Shown here: positions 10,622 to 20,103 of the stretch, piece after piece
How the letters are laid out: each line of letters begins with the position of its first letter
Position numbering within the stretch: position 1 is the first letter of the stretch
Origin: Zopfochytrium polystomum
Taxonomy: Eukaryota > Chytridiomycota > Chytridiomycetes > Chytridiales > Chytridiaceae
NCBI GenBank assembly: GCA_025765615.1
Contig: JAIVFJ010000521.1
Location: 1-28,220, forward strand
Direction of reading: 5' to 3'
DNA length: 28,220 nucleotides
Program-made: the position numbers and the translations under genes
The notes under the pieces: model-generated
The model's input: the letters and a program-made list of their open reading frames with translations, nothing else
Database searches by the model: none
Told to the model about the DNA's origin: nothing

Positions 10622-11410
10622 ACAAATTAGGAAGGAGGGTAAATGAAAAGGTAGAGTGAAAGGTCAGATCCTGATATAGAGCGAGACTGCTGAACAAGGT
10701 TTAGGTTACGCTGCCACTAATTGGACAGCCCAAACCACAAGAATGAAGTGAGGGACACTGACTAACACAGCCAAATGTCCTGAACCTGAATAACTGCCAT
10801 GGTAAATGTCAGGCAGGAAGAAGAAGATATTCTGAATGCTGGAAAATACCTGTTTCTCACAAGAGATTTCTTTTATTATTTGGTTACAGATGAGAGAAAT
10901 GAAAGATAAAACCTTAAATACTGCCACAGTAAATGTCAGGCGGGAAGAAGATATTCTGAATGCCAGAAAATACTTTCAAAGAAAAAGAAAAACATCAAAG
11001 TTAAAACCTCTCAAAATAATTAAGGATAAGGGAGAGAGAGACAAATAATCCAGAAACCGAGGAAAGAGCAGCTTCGGCACCTCCACTGCAAGTGAAAAAC
11101 TTGGAACAATTGCAACGACACCCCACAGCCCTCAGTGAATTTTCCGCCAACAACGTCCGAGGAGGTTCTTGATAAGGACGAGAAAGAACAGAAGAAGAAA
11201 GCTAGGCAGGAGAAAAGAGGAGGGACGGGGCGAGAAAAGGAAAGAAAGAAGACAGTTAAGGAGTTTGAGATTGGTGAAACTCAACAAATAAAAGAAGGGA
11301 GCTTTATTTCAATCGATTGGCCAGTTCGAATCTTCTTCCTACCATCCACTGGGCACCAGCCCGTCCTTCTTCAGTGCGCGCCGCTGCAGGCTGTGGCACT
11401 GCTTGCAAAA
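10622..11410. repeat. Intergenic region with a partial direct duplication
   Basis: A segment of about 58 bp at 10793-10850 is repeated with few changes at 10918-10976. Both copies share GTAAATGTCAGGC and GATATTCTGAATGC. The remainder is purine-rich. The plus-strand frame at 11135-11509 encodes mainly Lys/Glu/Arg and is probably not a gene. Confidence 0.6.
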
Positions 11411-11429
11411 AATGCTACTCGGTTTCCGC

Positions 11430-12175
11430 ATAGTTGTCCCATACTTGAAGGTATAACTTTGACAACCTGCTCTTCAGCAAATTGTGCAGAGCAATGCAGC
11501 AGAACGTGACTGAACAAGCAAACTCGGGAGTTACAATTTGAGCAGTGAGGAGAATACGAAATTGACCTTTCAGCATCCTGAACGCCCTCTCGGCGACCAT
11601 ACTGGCGAACATTGAAACCAAAAAAATACTCAAATCACAGCATCCATCATCAACACAACAACTAATACACAAACCTTGTGGATGAGTGCGAAATTGAAGC
11701 GCTTGTGAAAGTCCAAAGACGTAGCAGGACAAAAGACGTAGCAGGAAAAGGCGTCAGAATATGGCAGCTGAGCGTGTGCCGACAAGATATTTTCCGGGAA
11801 ATATTGAATTTGACTGAGTGTTGAATGATTGCAAGTTTCAGATGACCGCAAACATGAGAGTATTATGCTCACCTCCACTTATTGTCTGAAAGCTTTTCGA
11901 TTGGGATATGAGTACTATCAATGGCACCAACAATGCCTGTCAATCCTTGCTTCGATGCAAAGGCTGTTTCAATCAAGGCCCATCCCTCGATGTCAGTTTG
12001 CACTTGATAGCTGGAACAAGTGGTAAAAACCATGAGTGCAAAAGAAAGGTTTAGACCAACCTCACGACTTTCAAATACAGGCTTTCATTGACAGCATGCA
12101 TGAATCTGATTGTTGCGGTATATAAGGTGGTGATGCCAACACTAAGTAAGTCCCGACTTCTAACCCTCTTCAATC
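11430..12175 (-). pseudogene. PIF/Harbinger DDE transposase relic (HARBI1-like)
   Basis: Read on the minus strand, the pieces follow the DDE_Tnp_4 order. First is a helix-rich piece (about 12065-12140, LGVGITTLYTATIRFMHAVN). Next is the first catalytic Asp region GIVGAIDSTHIPIEKLSDNK (about 11885-11925). Then comes FNFALIHK (about 11675-11700). Last is the catalytic Glu block VAERAFRMLKGQFRILLT (about 11545-11600), followed by TPEFACSVTFCCIALHNLLK. Intron-like GT-AG gaps separate them, for example a GTGAGC donor just after NKWR. The region around the second Asp is not recognisable and frames do not join cleanly. The element is probably inactive. No terminal inverted repeats or TWA duplications were found, so its ends are unknown. 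Confidence 0.75.
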
Positions 12176-12179
12176 CTTT

Positions 12180-12440
12180 CCAAAGTGAAGAAGAACCTTA
12201 GAAAAAAAAACCCCCCCCCGAAACAAAACAAACCACCCAAAAGCCGACTTTTGGCGCAGCTCCGCCTGACGCTCGACCTGTTACACGTACGTGAAAGCAT
12301 TTTACCCCTCCAGGACTCTTTTTATTCTGTAGCACAAATCATATGGGGAGCAGGAGGAGGAGGGGGATCACACTGAAGAAAATTCGCGAACAAGGAAGAA
12401 TCGGGGCACGGCCGCTAGAATTGGGGGGAGAGAAACGGGA

Positions 12441-12478
<38 letters not shown>

Positions 12479-12959
12479 GGGTGAAATAAAAGAAATGGTG
12501 TAGTCTTAGAGCACTGCCGAATAAAATGGTGGCAATCTGGGAACTAAAATCTGGGGGGTACGATGGAAGCGAACGCTTTTCTCCGTACGATGTCGACGAC
12601 GTCGTTGCACTGCAAAGAAGAAAAAACGAAAGGGTAAAAGATAGAACAAAGTATGATAACACGAAGGAAACGGGCGGGAAAATCTTTAGAATAGGAACAA
12701 AAAAAACAACAAAAATTCACATGAAGTTCATTACAGTCGCGCGTGCGGTGGGGCAAGGGATCGGGAGGGGGGTAAGATTCCTTTTCAAAAAGTAGAACGA
12801 GAAGAAAAGAATTACACCGAACTTTTTTTTTTTCCTTCTGAAAGAATGTGCAAAAATGGGGTGCTTCGATTCGGGTGTTGGTTATGTTTAGCATAGCAGC
12901 CCGACAAAGCGACGCCGTTCACAACCGCGGGGGAGGGAAGGGGCTGCCGCCCAGCTTGA
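12180..12959. other. Intergenic region with A34 tract
   Basis: No gene is supported. A run of 34 A lies at 12444-12477 and a T run near 12823-12835. The stretch just left of 12960 should be the 3' untranslated part of the minus-strand methyltransferase gene, but no AATAAA was seen on that strand. Confidence 0.5.
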
Positions 12960-14572
12960 TCACGCGACCTGGCCGACGGCGTAGAACCAATTGTGGTAGC
13001 TCTGCAACTCCTGGAACTCGTCGCGCGCGCGGTCCATAGTGTCCCTGAGCGCGTCTTCGCTGAACAGACCCAGCGCAGCAAGGAGCGGTCCCATAGCGAG
13101 GAAAATGGATCGAAGGTGTTGGTAGCAGGCGTCACCGAGTTGCGGGTCTGAAGGGACAATCTGTTTTTGTTTGTTTTTTTTTTTGTCTGCAAGTCAAGAG
13201 AGTGCCGGGAAGGCTGCAGGTGAAAGAGTAACTCACAGTGACGGCGCGGTTTCCCTCGTCCACAGCGCCCAAACCATGGCTGTACAGCAGATCGTCCAGA
13301 TCGAGAGCGATACGTGCCTTTGCTTTCAGAATATCAAAAGCGGCGACGACTGGGTGGTTTTGGAAAATTGTAGTGGATGAGAAAGGCGCTTGCGTGAACC
13401 ACAAAGGAGGCTCCTCCTTTCGTGAAAAGAGGAACGTAAAAAGCAAAAAATATAGTACCAGCATCGTTGAGCGACCTTCCAAGCGGCCCGCATCGCTGTA
13501 TGATGGCGTAAGGCTCGTAGAGCTCGACGAATCCGCCGGGGCGAACAACGCGCTTGAACTCTGTCAAGATGCTGTCCGTTTCCTTGGCGGGCTGTGCAAT
13601 AAAGACCCCGTAGGAGTGGAGAAGATCGAAATGTTTGTCGGGGACTTGAGAATGTTTGGTTTTTTGGTGGGTGTTGCGTTTTGCGTGAAGGGCGGCAATG
13701 CGTTTGCCAGTTAGAGGTGCAGTCGATGACGAACGACAAGAAGGAAGAAGGAACGCCGGTCTAATTATTACATGGCACGTTCTGCGCGGGCCCACGGGCT
13801 ATTGTGACGTTTGTGGGAGCGTCCTCCCTTGTGGTGATCGGGTTCTTGTGTGGGGGAAAGACAAGGGGGTGTGTCAGTTTTGCATTCTTCCCAACGGTCA
13901 AACCGCTCGCCTGGCAAAGAGACAAACAGTCTGAATCCGACACCGATTCCGCACCTGTCTTGCCCCGCCACCCCCACCCAGCCCCATTCCAACCTAACCG
14001 CCACTCACCAACACAACGACCTCGGCGCACGGGTACGCCTTTGCAAACTCGACGGCCCAGGACATTGAGGATCCCGACGCGTCGAGCACGCGGACGGTTC
14101 TGGATTCGCGGGCGGCGGCGTCGAAGATGGCCGGGAGCGGCGCGTGCGCGAGCAAGCCGTCGTAGAGGAGCTTGAAGAGCTCGTAGTTGCTGTCGGACGT
14201 CTGTGTGGGGTAGCAAGGTGTGTCGTCGTCGTTCAGCCATGTGGGTGCGTTGTTGTGCGGGGGGTAGAGGTTGGCGGGTGTGGGGGTTGGGACACGTGCG
14301 TGTGGATATGTCGTGTGTGTGTGCGTTGTAGTGTGGGGGTGGGGTTGGGGCGTGGGGTGGCAAACCGTTTCATAGTTCTCCTTGATGGCGGATATTGAGA
14401 GGGTGGCAGCGTCGAGCTGCAGCTGCTGCTGCGGCAGAGTTGCCGCGAAGGCCGCCTCTGCAGCAGCGTTCGAGGCTGCCCCGGCTTCTGCTGGCAGTAG
14501 TGGCAAGGAGGACGAGGAGGAGGAGGAGGGTGCTGAGGCTGTCGCCGTCGTCGTCGTCGCCATCATCAGCAT
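12960..14572 (-). CDS. Class I SAM-dependent methyltransferase (UMTA/LaeA-like)
   Basis: Predicted to move a methyl group from S-adenosylmethionine to an unknown substrate. Six exons: 14366-14572, 14009-14200, 13772-13844, 13459-13644, 13233-13388, 12960-13147. These give 333 aa, the usual size for this family. Residues 1-60 are Ala/Ser/Thr-rich and probably disordered. SENYE/YELFKLLYDGLLA-type helices precede motif I, VRVLDASGSSMSWAVEFA (D109). Next come NVTIARGPAQNVPFPDKHFD, post-motif FDLLHSYGVF, and VVRPGGFVELYEP (about 190-203). The C-terminus, ALRDTMDRARDEFQELQSYH then NWFYAVGQVA, matches the family's closing helix and strand. Motif I lacks the usual GxGxG, which could weaken SAM binding. 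The donor of exon 5 is the least certain junction: the stronger GTGAGT four bases upstream would break the frame, so I used GTTACT. A G-rich tract lies just upstream of the start. Confidence 0.85.
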
Positions 14573-14584
14573 TGCTCTCGTCGA

Positions 14585-14760
14585 TATGGGGGGTTGGGTG
14601 GGTGGGTGGGTGGGTGGGTGGGTCGGGTGGTGTGAATGATAGGGGATAGTGGGGGATAGTAGGGGCCTCGCTGCTTCCCGGCGTCGTCGGGCCGGGTTTG
14701 GTGGGTGGGTGGTTGGTGGGGTGCTGGCTGGTGGTGGGTGCTGGCTGGTGTCGGGGGTGT
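14585..14760 (+). promoter_or_regulatory. G-rich (GGGT)n tract upstream of the methyltransferase start
   Basis: The plus strand carries many G3-G4 runs spaced by one to three bases, densest at about 14587-14632. They lie within 60 nt of the minus-strand methyltransferase start codon and so probably in its 5' untranslated region or promoter. The G-rich strand is the template strand for that gene. Quadruplex potential follows from the run spacing; any regulatory effect is inference. Confidence 0.45.
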
Positions 14761-14917
14761 TTTTTCTCAATTTGGTGCAAGCAAAAAGGAAAAAAAAAGG
14801 GACATGCAAGTATTCCAAATGAAGAAAAAAAGATATAAAAGAAGAAAAATCGAAATCAGCCAAATCAAGTTGGGGAAAAAACTCTATTGATTCACGACCA
14901 CCAGACGCGATGGGATC

Positions 14918-15030
14918 GGCTTTCTGTCTGACCCTCTCTGTCGGAAGCGGTCATTTCTCGAAGTGCTGCCCAATAAACGACCTGCAACAGGGAGAAGACC
15001 GTCTCCGACAGAGGGTTAGACAGAAAACCA
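14918..15030. repeat. Short fold-back repeat (possible tiny MITE)
   Basis: Arms of about 38 nt (14918-14958 and about 14991-15029) are imperfect reverse complements. They share TTCTGTCT, ACCCTCT and TGTCGGA, and enclose about 32 nt. No clear target duplication was found. An AATAAA lies in the loop on the plus strand. Confidence 0.55.
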
Positions 15031-15099
15031 TTGCCAATGCGTGTTCCACAACTTCTGGTGCTGCCGACAGGGTCAGACCAGCCAACCAACCAAAAGGCT

Positions 15100-16790
15100 G
15101 GGGCAGGCTCCGCTGATTGATTTTCTTGTCTATTTTTCAATCTTTCTTTTTTTGTTTTTTTTTTTATTTCCAGTTTTTCCTCTCCTTTTTTTTTTTTTCG
15201 CTGGACCCCCGTGTGCACATGTTTCGCCTTGGCAAGCATGTGCAGGTTCCTGCTTCTTTTGTCGTTTTGGTCGCCATTTGTTGCGTCCAAAAAAGGAAAG
15301 CACTGGATTCGGGGGCGGACATCTCTTGAAAAAGCCGAAAATCAAAACCAACAAGAAAGAACAAAGAAAAAGAAAAAAATAAAGAATACGACGACCCGAC
15401 ATGCAAATCATCCACATCCATCCACATGCGAGATTTTCTTTGCAAGCTTCGGACCGGGGAGACGTGGAAACGGACGCATGCAGCTCGAGACAACAATAAC
15501 GAAGAACAAAGAGAAAAAAAAAAAAAAGAGATACAGTTGGTATCACATAATCGTTCCAGACCACTGGAAAGGCAACGAAAGAGACGGAAAGAAAAGACAG
15601 ATGACAGGACAGAGATGAAAACAGAAAGTTGACGAGGAAGCGGAAACGCTCTGTCTTTCCGTTTTTCATTCTCCATCCATGCGTCAAAAAACACTTTCAT
15701 CGCCTGGAGAAGTATTTCACAGACAGACAGGCAGAGCGTAAGACATACAGAGAGAAACAGTTCAGCCCTGTCTGTACACAGACAGACAGACAGCCCATTG
15801 AGTTTTTCCACCAAATTTTTTCGCATGTAACCCTGCTTTCTGTCTTTTCTTTTTTTTTTATTCTCATTCATTCTTATTTTTTTCTCCTTTTCCCTCATTT
15901 TCCACCCTCCACTGCACTGACATGGCCTCCAAGTCTCAAATTCTGTCCACCTCGATTCTGGCGGCAGGAGAGAAACTAGGTGGAAAGGGTCATGGGCAGG
16001 TATCCTTTGCCAGTGGCCAGGGTGAATTCTGATCGGACAGGCCCAACCTTATTATAACTAAAGTCGGTTTTGGAGAAATTTCTTTGGACCTAACGCGAAA
16101 TTTTTCGGTTAGGATGAGGAAGGAGGACATTTCAAGGATTCTAAGGCTCGGCGGTTAGCTAGATTTAACAGTGCTCCAAACCCAAACTGGGATTTCCCAG
16201 CTAGGATAAGTCACTTTTTTCCCAAACTTGTCAGGAAGAGAGCAGGACAGGACAAGGCAGACAAGGAACTGAGAGGAGTACTGATTGTATTGTAAACAAT
16301 AATGCACTTGAGGGATGGGCCATCCCCCCTTTTATACCTTTGAGAGTCTTCCTTGTCAAAACTAAAAGAAATTTCAGAAAGAACAATTAATAATACAGTG
16401 GTACCAATGATACCAATGATACCAATGACACCAACAAGACAAGTCAGAAAGTCAAAGAAGGTTCCAGAAAGTTTCACAAAGTTCCAGCTGGAAGTTTCCA
16501 GAAGGCTCCAGGGGGTGATTCATAACAGGTATTCATAACAGGTGTAGATATGGTCCGCTATGAATCAAATGCAGATTCGGACTCAACCCGATTTGATCGG
16601 ACATTTCTAGCTCGAATGGCATAATTTCTGTTTATGTCAGACATTTAAATTCGTTGAGTTCTTGTCTTTTCGTCAGACGTGCTCAAATTTGAATGGACAT
16701 TCGAAGTCTCAAATACAACAAACAAAAACCATTATTCTTATCTGAGTCACCATACCCTCTACCTTGACCTGTGAAGCTCTTCAAGTTCTA
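15100..16790. other. Intergenic low-complexity region
   Basis: No gene is supported. Contents include T- and A-rich tracts (15140-15200, 15510-15530), a (CAGA)n-like stretch (about 15719-15793), a 9-bp repeat ACCAATGAT (about 16401-16430) and a tandem 13-bp duplication ATTCATAACAGGT at 16518-16543. The long minus-strand frame at 15164-15898 is mostly Lys/Phe/Leu repeats and is rejected. Confidence 0.55.
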
Positions 16791-16817
16791 CCTCAGGTCG
16801 ATACCCTCGTTCGTATA

Positions 16818-17429
16818 GGGCGCTTTGCTCTTACAAGAAAAGGGTGTGCTCTGCACTCTAAACGAGACCAATCTGTCTGAGAGCATTGGCTCTCCATCTA
16901 CTTTGGCAACAACAAAGGGTGCTTCGCTCTTAACAAGAAAAGGGCTCACGCTCTAAACAAGCTTTATCGCTCCATGCTGACTCAAGTCTGTTGGTGCCCT
17001 TCTGACATGCCAGGCGCAATCACCAACAAACTCGACCTGAACCTGGCCTGAATTTACGGGTCAAATTCAAACATCCTTTCAGCGGGACTTGTATTCGATC
17101 CGTGCTAGACCATATGGGCGAGAGAGAGACTCATTGCGCCACTGGCAGTCACTTTTGCAGCGCCGCAACAACTCTGTCAACAGCCCAGTAAACGCAATTG
17201 CCATTGATTGCAACGTAGCGGACAAATCCAACAGATACAAAGAGCCAGGCCCAATAACCGGTTACTCGCTTTATATTTGCACTTCCCTGCACGAACCGGA
17301 CAAAAAAAAAAAAGTTACTTGCTCTTCCCTTGACTGCTCTCCAACAGAGTAAAAGCGCCCTGTGCCAGTGGTTTTCGCCAAAGTAGATGGAGCACTGGGT
17401 ACTCTCAGACAGATTGGTCTTGTTTGGAG
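16818..17429. repeat. Fold-back repeat with internal direct duplication
   Basis: A segment at about 16857-16907 (containing GACCAATCTGTCTGAGAG and CTCCATCTACTTTGGC) recurs inverted at 17377-17429. The left arm also lies between two direct copies of a 42-46 bp unit (16818-16863 and 16918-16958) sharing GCTCTT and CAAGAAAAGGG. The arms enclose about 470 bp with no recognised coding. It could be a decayed MITE or a local inverted duplication. No target duplication was identified. Confidence 0.6.
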
Positions 17430-17754
17430 TTGATGAGATTTGAGTCTGGGAAGCCAGTGTCCCATGTCGACAAGCGACCTCGTCACTGCCGACACGACTT
17501 GCACAGCAATGTCAGGTGAACCTATAGACCATCAGACATGAATGAGTGCAAGAACTTTTGCTCAGTGGGGAGATGGAGAGGTCGTACATCCTGTTTCCTC
17601 CAACATATGAAGAAAGGGAAATGAGGCAAGGAAGGCGTAATCCGCTTGCACTTAGCATACTGGATGTAAGGTAAATTACCCCGATGTCCGCACAGAAAGC
17701 CGGTCAGAGGAACAAGTTAGCAAATACACTCAGAAAAATCTGGCTTTCATCAAA

Positions 17755-17843
17755 GCCTGTGTAGCTCAGTGGTAGAGCTTTACACTTGTATTCCGCCAGG
17801 AGTTGCAATGTAAGGGTCCAGTGTTCAATCCACTGCTCAGGCA
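17755..17843 (+). tRNA. tRNA-Thr(TGT) with a 17-nt intron (possible pseudogene)
   Basis: Cloverleaf read by eye. Acceptor arm: GCCTGTG with CTCAGGC, one T-T mismatch at position 6-67, discriminator A. D arm: GCTC/GAGC with loop AGTGGTA. Anticodon stem: TTACA/TGTAA. Variable loop: GGGTC. T arm: CAGTG/CACTG with loop TTCAATC. Removing 17 nt after position 37 leaves a 7-nt anticodon loop with anticodon TGT. The A box (TAGCTCAGTGG) and B box (GTTCAATCC) are close to consensus. G1-C72 and C2-G71 agree with threonine identity. The first TTTT downstream is about 90 nt away, and one acceptor pair is broken, so a tRNA-derived SINE head or pseudogene remains possible. Confidence 0.6.
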
Positions 17844-17981
17844 TGGCTTACGGACAACCGAAGGTGTGGGTTAATGATTGGCTCCACAAGGAACACAGCA
17901 CTGACGGAAACCCTTGCTGCTGCCACAAGACAACTTTTTCAGAACGAAAGAAACCTCAAAAAAAAAATTTTTTTCTTCTTA

Positions 17982-18239
17982 CAGCGGTATCCCTAAAACT
18001 TTGGGGAACCAACTTGATTTCAATTTGATTTCAATTTGATTTCAAGTCAGAATCAAGTCACAGAGGACTAGCCCAGAGACAGGCAGACAAACAACATCGC
18101 AGGAGGAAGGCTGATGGAAAAGTGGCCAGCTAAACAAGTCAGTCTCTGGCCCTTTGCTGCGGACTTGATTTCGACTTGAAACCAACTCGAAAGCAACTTG
18201 AAATCAAGTTGGTTCCCCAAAGTTTTAGGGATACCGCTG
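17982..18239. mobile_element. Tc1/mariner-type MITE with perfect 42-bp TIRs
   Basis: The element is 258 bp, begins CAGCGGTATCCC and ends with its complement. The inverted repeats match without error over 42 bp (17982-18023 against 18198-18239), and a TA dinucleotide flanks each end. TA duplication and CAG-type ends are typical of Tc1/mariner non-autonomous elements. The interior has short TTGATTTCAA repeats and no coding. Identical arms imply a recent insertion or gene conversion. It sits about 210 bp beyond the stop of the MGST3-like gene. Confidence 0.85.
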
Positions 18240-18411
18240 TAATTGATTTTTCAATTGTTGAACAGCAAAATGATCTTGCTGTAATTGCAATTGCGGCATC
18301 TTCAACAGAATAATTGACGGGAATGCGCATATCCAGCATGCCCAAACGAATGGCGAGTGGGGCATCCCCAGAAACACGGCATACGCAAAGCATTCCTTCC
18401 GAACCTTTCCA

Positions 18412-18417
18412 TTTATT
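18412..18417 (-). terminator. AATAAA polyadenylation signal of the MGST3-like gene
   Basis: AATAAA on the minus strand, 33 nt past the stop codon of the MGST3-like gene. It is the only convincing poly(A) signal seen for the four host genes. Confidence 0.55.
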
Positions 18418-18449
18418 ATTCGTAATCGACCCGTGCAACCGCAAATTTA

Positions 18450-19931
18450 TCAGAGGAAGCTGATGGCCGCCTGAGAAGCAAGTTCGGGGGGGAAGTGCAA
18501 CGGGTTCTCCGTCAGCCAAAAGTCGAGGGGAAAAGAAGAAAAAAAGAAAAAAAAGTAAACCGTGAAAGATTCCCCTTTCCAACCCAACCCCTTCTTGTAC
18601 TCTTCCCCCCCTCACCTTGATGGAAAGCCCGAGGAGGCCAAGAAGGCCAAGGTACTGAATGGTCCCGCGGGCTCTCTTCTTCGGGTCGCCGGTTTGGTAC
18701 CCGCTCGCGTCTGCGTCGGCGCAAGTGACAACAAAAAAATTTAACCTACTTTGTTGGTGATTTGAAGAGGGGGGAAAGAAAAACACTCAACAGAGAGCGC
18801 GGCCGACGATGAACACGACGCCGCAAGCCGCCGCGATTTTGGGGTGCTGCAGACCGCCGCATGCGAGGAGGGTTATGAACGTCGGGAGGTTCTCGACTGG
18901 CGGGTGGCGGGGTTTGAAGTTTGTGTGTGGTTTGGTTTGGTTGTTTTTTTTTTTGTTTTTTTTTTTTGGATGGATTGGATAGATTTTGGTGAATGGTGAT
19001 GGGGATGGGATGGGAATTGGATGAATGAGGATTGCGTAATTTAAGCCGTGGCGACGTACGAGTGTTCTGGTGAGCACGTTGGTAGCTGCCATGTCACAAA
19101 GGAGTAGTTGTTTTAGGTGGGCGGGCCGGCCAAGCGAAAGAGAGAGTGGAAAAGAGAAAGAAAAAAAAGGGAAAAAAAGAGTGAGAGAAAAAGGAGTAAA
19201 AGAAGAGAGCGCAGGCAGAATGGCGGCATCGGCTCCTGGAATCGCGCCATCCATACGCCCATCGCACATCCGGGTGGGAGCGACCCGATCCCCGATTGGT
19301 GACTCGTCCGCTCCCTCCCGGCGGCGCGGAACTTAAAAAGTGTCAAAGCCGCAGAGCCCGCAGCCGAGTAAAACCCCCCCACCGCACCGCGGCCCGGAGG
19401 AACGGAAGGCGGGAAAAAAATAGACATTAAAAAAACCCCACACGACAAAAACTCACCAGTTGAACAAGTACGCCTCCTTGCTCTTCTCGCACTGCGTCTC
19501 GGACGCGTACAGGAACGGGTACGGGATCCTATCCGTTGTGGGGGAGGGGGGAAAGGCGGGGGAAAGGCGGGGGATCCCAGTTTTAGCAAAAGCGAGTGCT
19601 GACGCAAAGAAGCAGACGAAGAAGAAGGAGAAGAAACAAACAGTTTATTTTTTCTCCCTTACTTTGCCTTCCTGCGCGCGCTGTTGACCTGCGCGCCCAG
19701 CACGACGGGCTGGAGGACGCCGACGATCGCGACGGCGATAACCTGTTGTTGTTATGAGGGGGGAGCGAGGAGTTGGATGCGGGTGGGTGGGTGGGGGTGA
19801 GCTTGGCGAGCGAGAGCAGTTGGAAACGATTTGATCCAATCCGTCCAAGCCTTGGGGGTGGGCGAGAGAGAGAATTGGGGGGTACTTGCGTAGCCAAAGC
19901 TGGCGGGGAGCGAGAGCGACGAGGAGGACAT
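18450..19931 (-). CDS. MGST3: Microsomal glutathione S-transferase 3-like MAPEG protein
   Basis: Membrane enzyme of the MAPEG family that conjugates glutathione to lipophilic or peroxidised substrates, probably in the endoplasmic reticulum. Seven exons: 19890-19931, 19663-19742, 19457-19528, 19060-19085, 18792-18896, 18616-18710, 18450-18470. All phases agree and give 146 aa, against about 150 in animal MGST3. Family blocks in order: SFGYVIAVAIVGVLQPVV (first membrane helix), RRKAKIPYPFLYA, CYQRAHQNTLENLP (the glutathione-site Arg/His/Asn/Glu cluster), ACGGLQHPKIAAACGVVF (third helix), ALYASGYQTGDPKKRARG, and LGLLGLLGLSIKAAISFL. Intron 1 starts with GCAAGT (GC-AG type); the family alignment demands this junction. 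Exon 4 is only 26 nt and the last exon only 21 nt. Introns are 81-371 nt. The gene symbol names the ortholog group, not a verified orthology. Confidence 0.92.
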
Positions 19932-20054
19932 GTTCGGATCGGTGTTGGTTTGGTTGGTTGGTTTGTTTTGTTTTGTTTTTATGAAACCTTTTTGGGGGGT
20001 TGTAAACAAATAATGAGAGGGACCGAGACAGAGAGGGAAGACAGAGACAAGAAG

Positions 20055-20103
<49 letters not shown>

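Noticed and set aside
13994..14863. Single 289-codon minus-strand frame over the methyltransferase 5' half
   Set aside because: It reads through an intron (14201-14365, His/Pro/Thr repeats) and upstream Pro/Thr-rich untranslated DNA. The spliced model fits the family better.
15164..15898. Open frame of 244 codons on the minus strand
   Set aside because: Composition is dominated by Phe/Leu/Ser/Lys from T- and A-rich tracts, with no domain and no phase-consistent splice partners.
18241..18449. Minus-strand open frame continuing past the MGST3-like stop towards the MITE
   Set aside because: It is in the 3' untranslated region, crosses the AATAAA signal and runs into the MITE. The upstream exon ends with a phase-correct stop at 18450.
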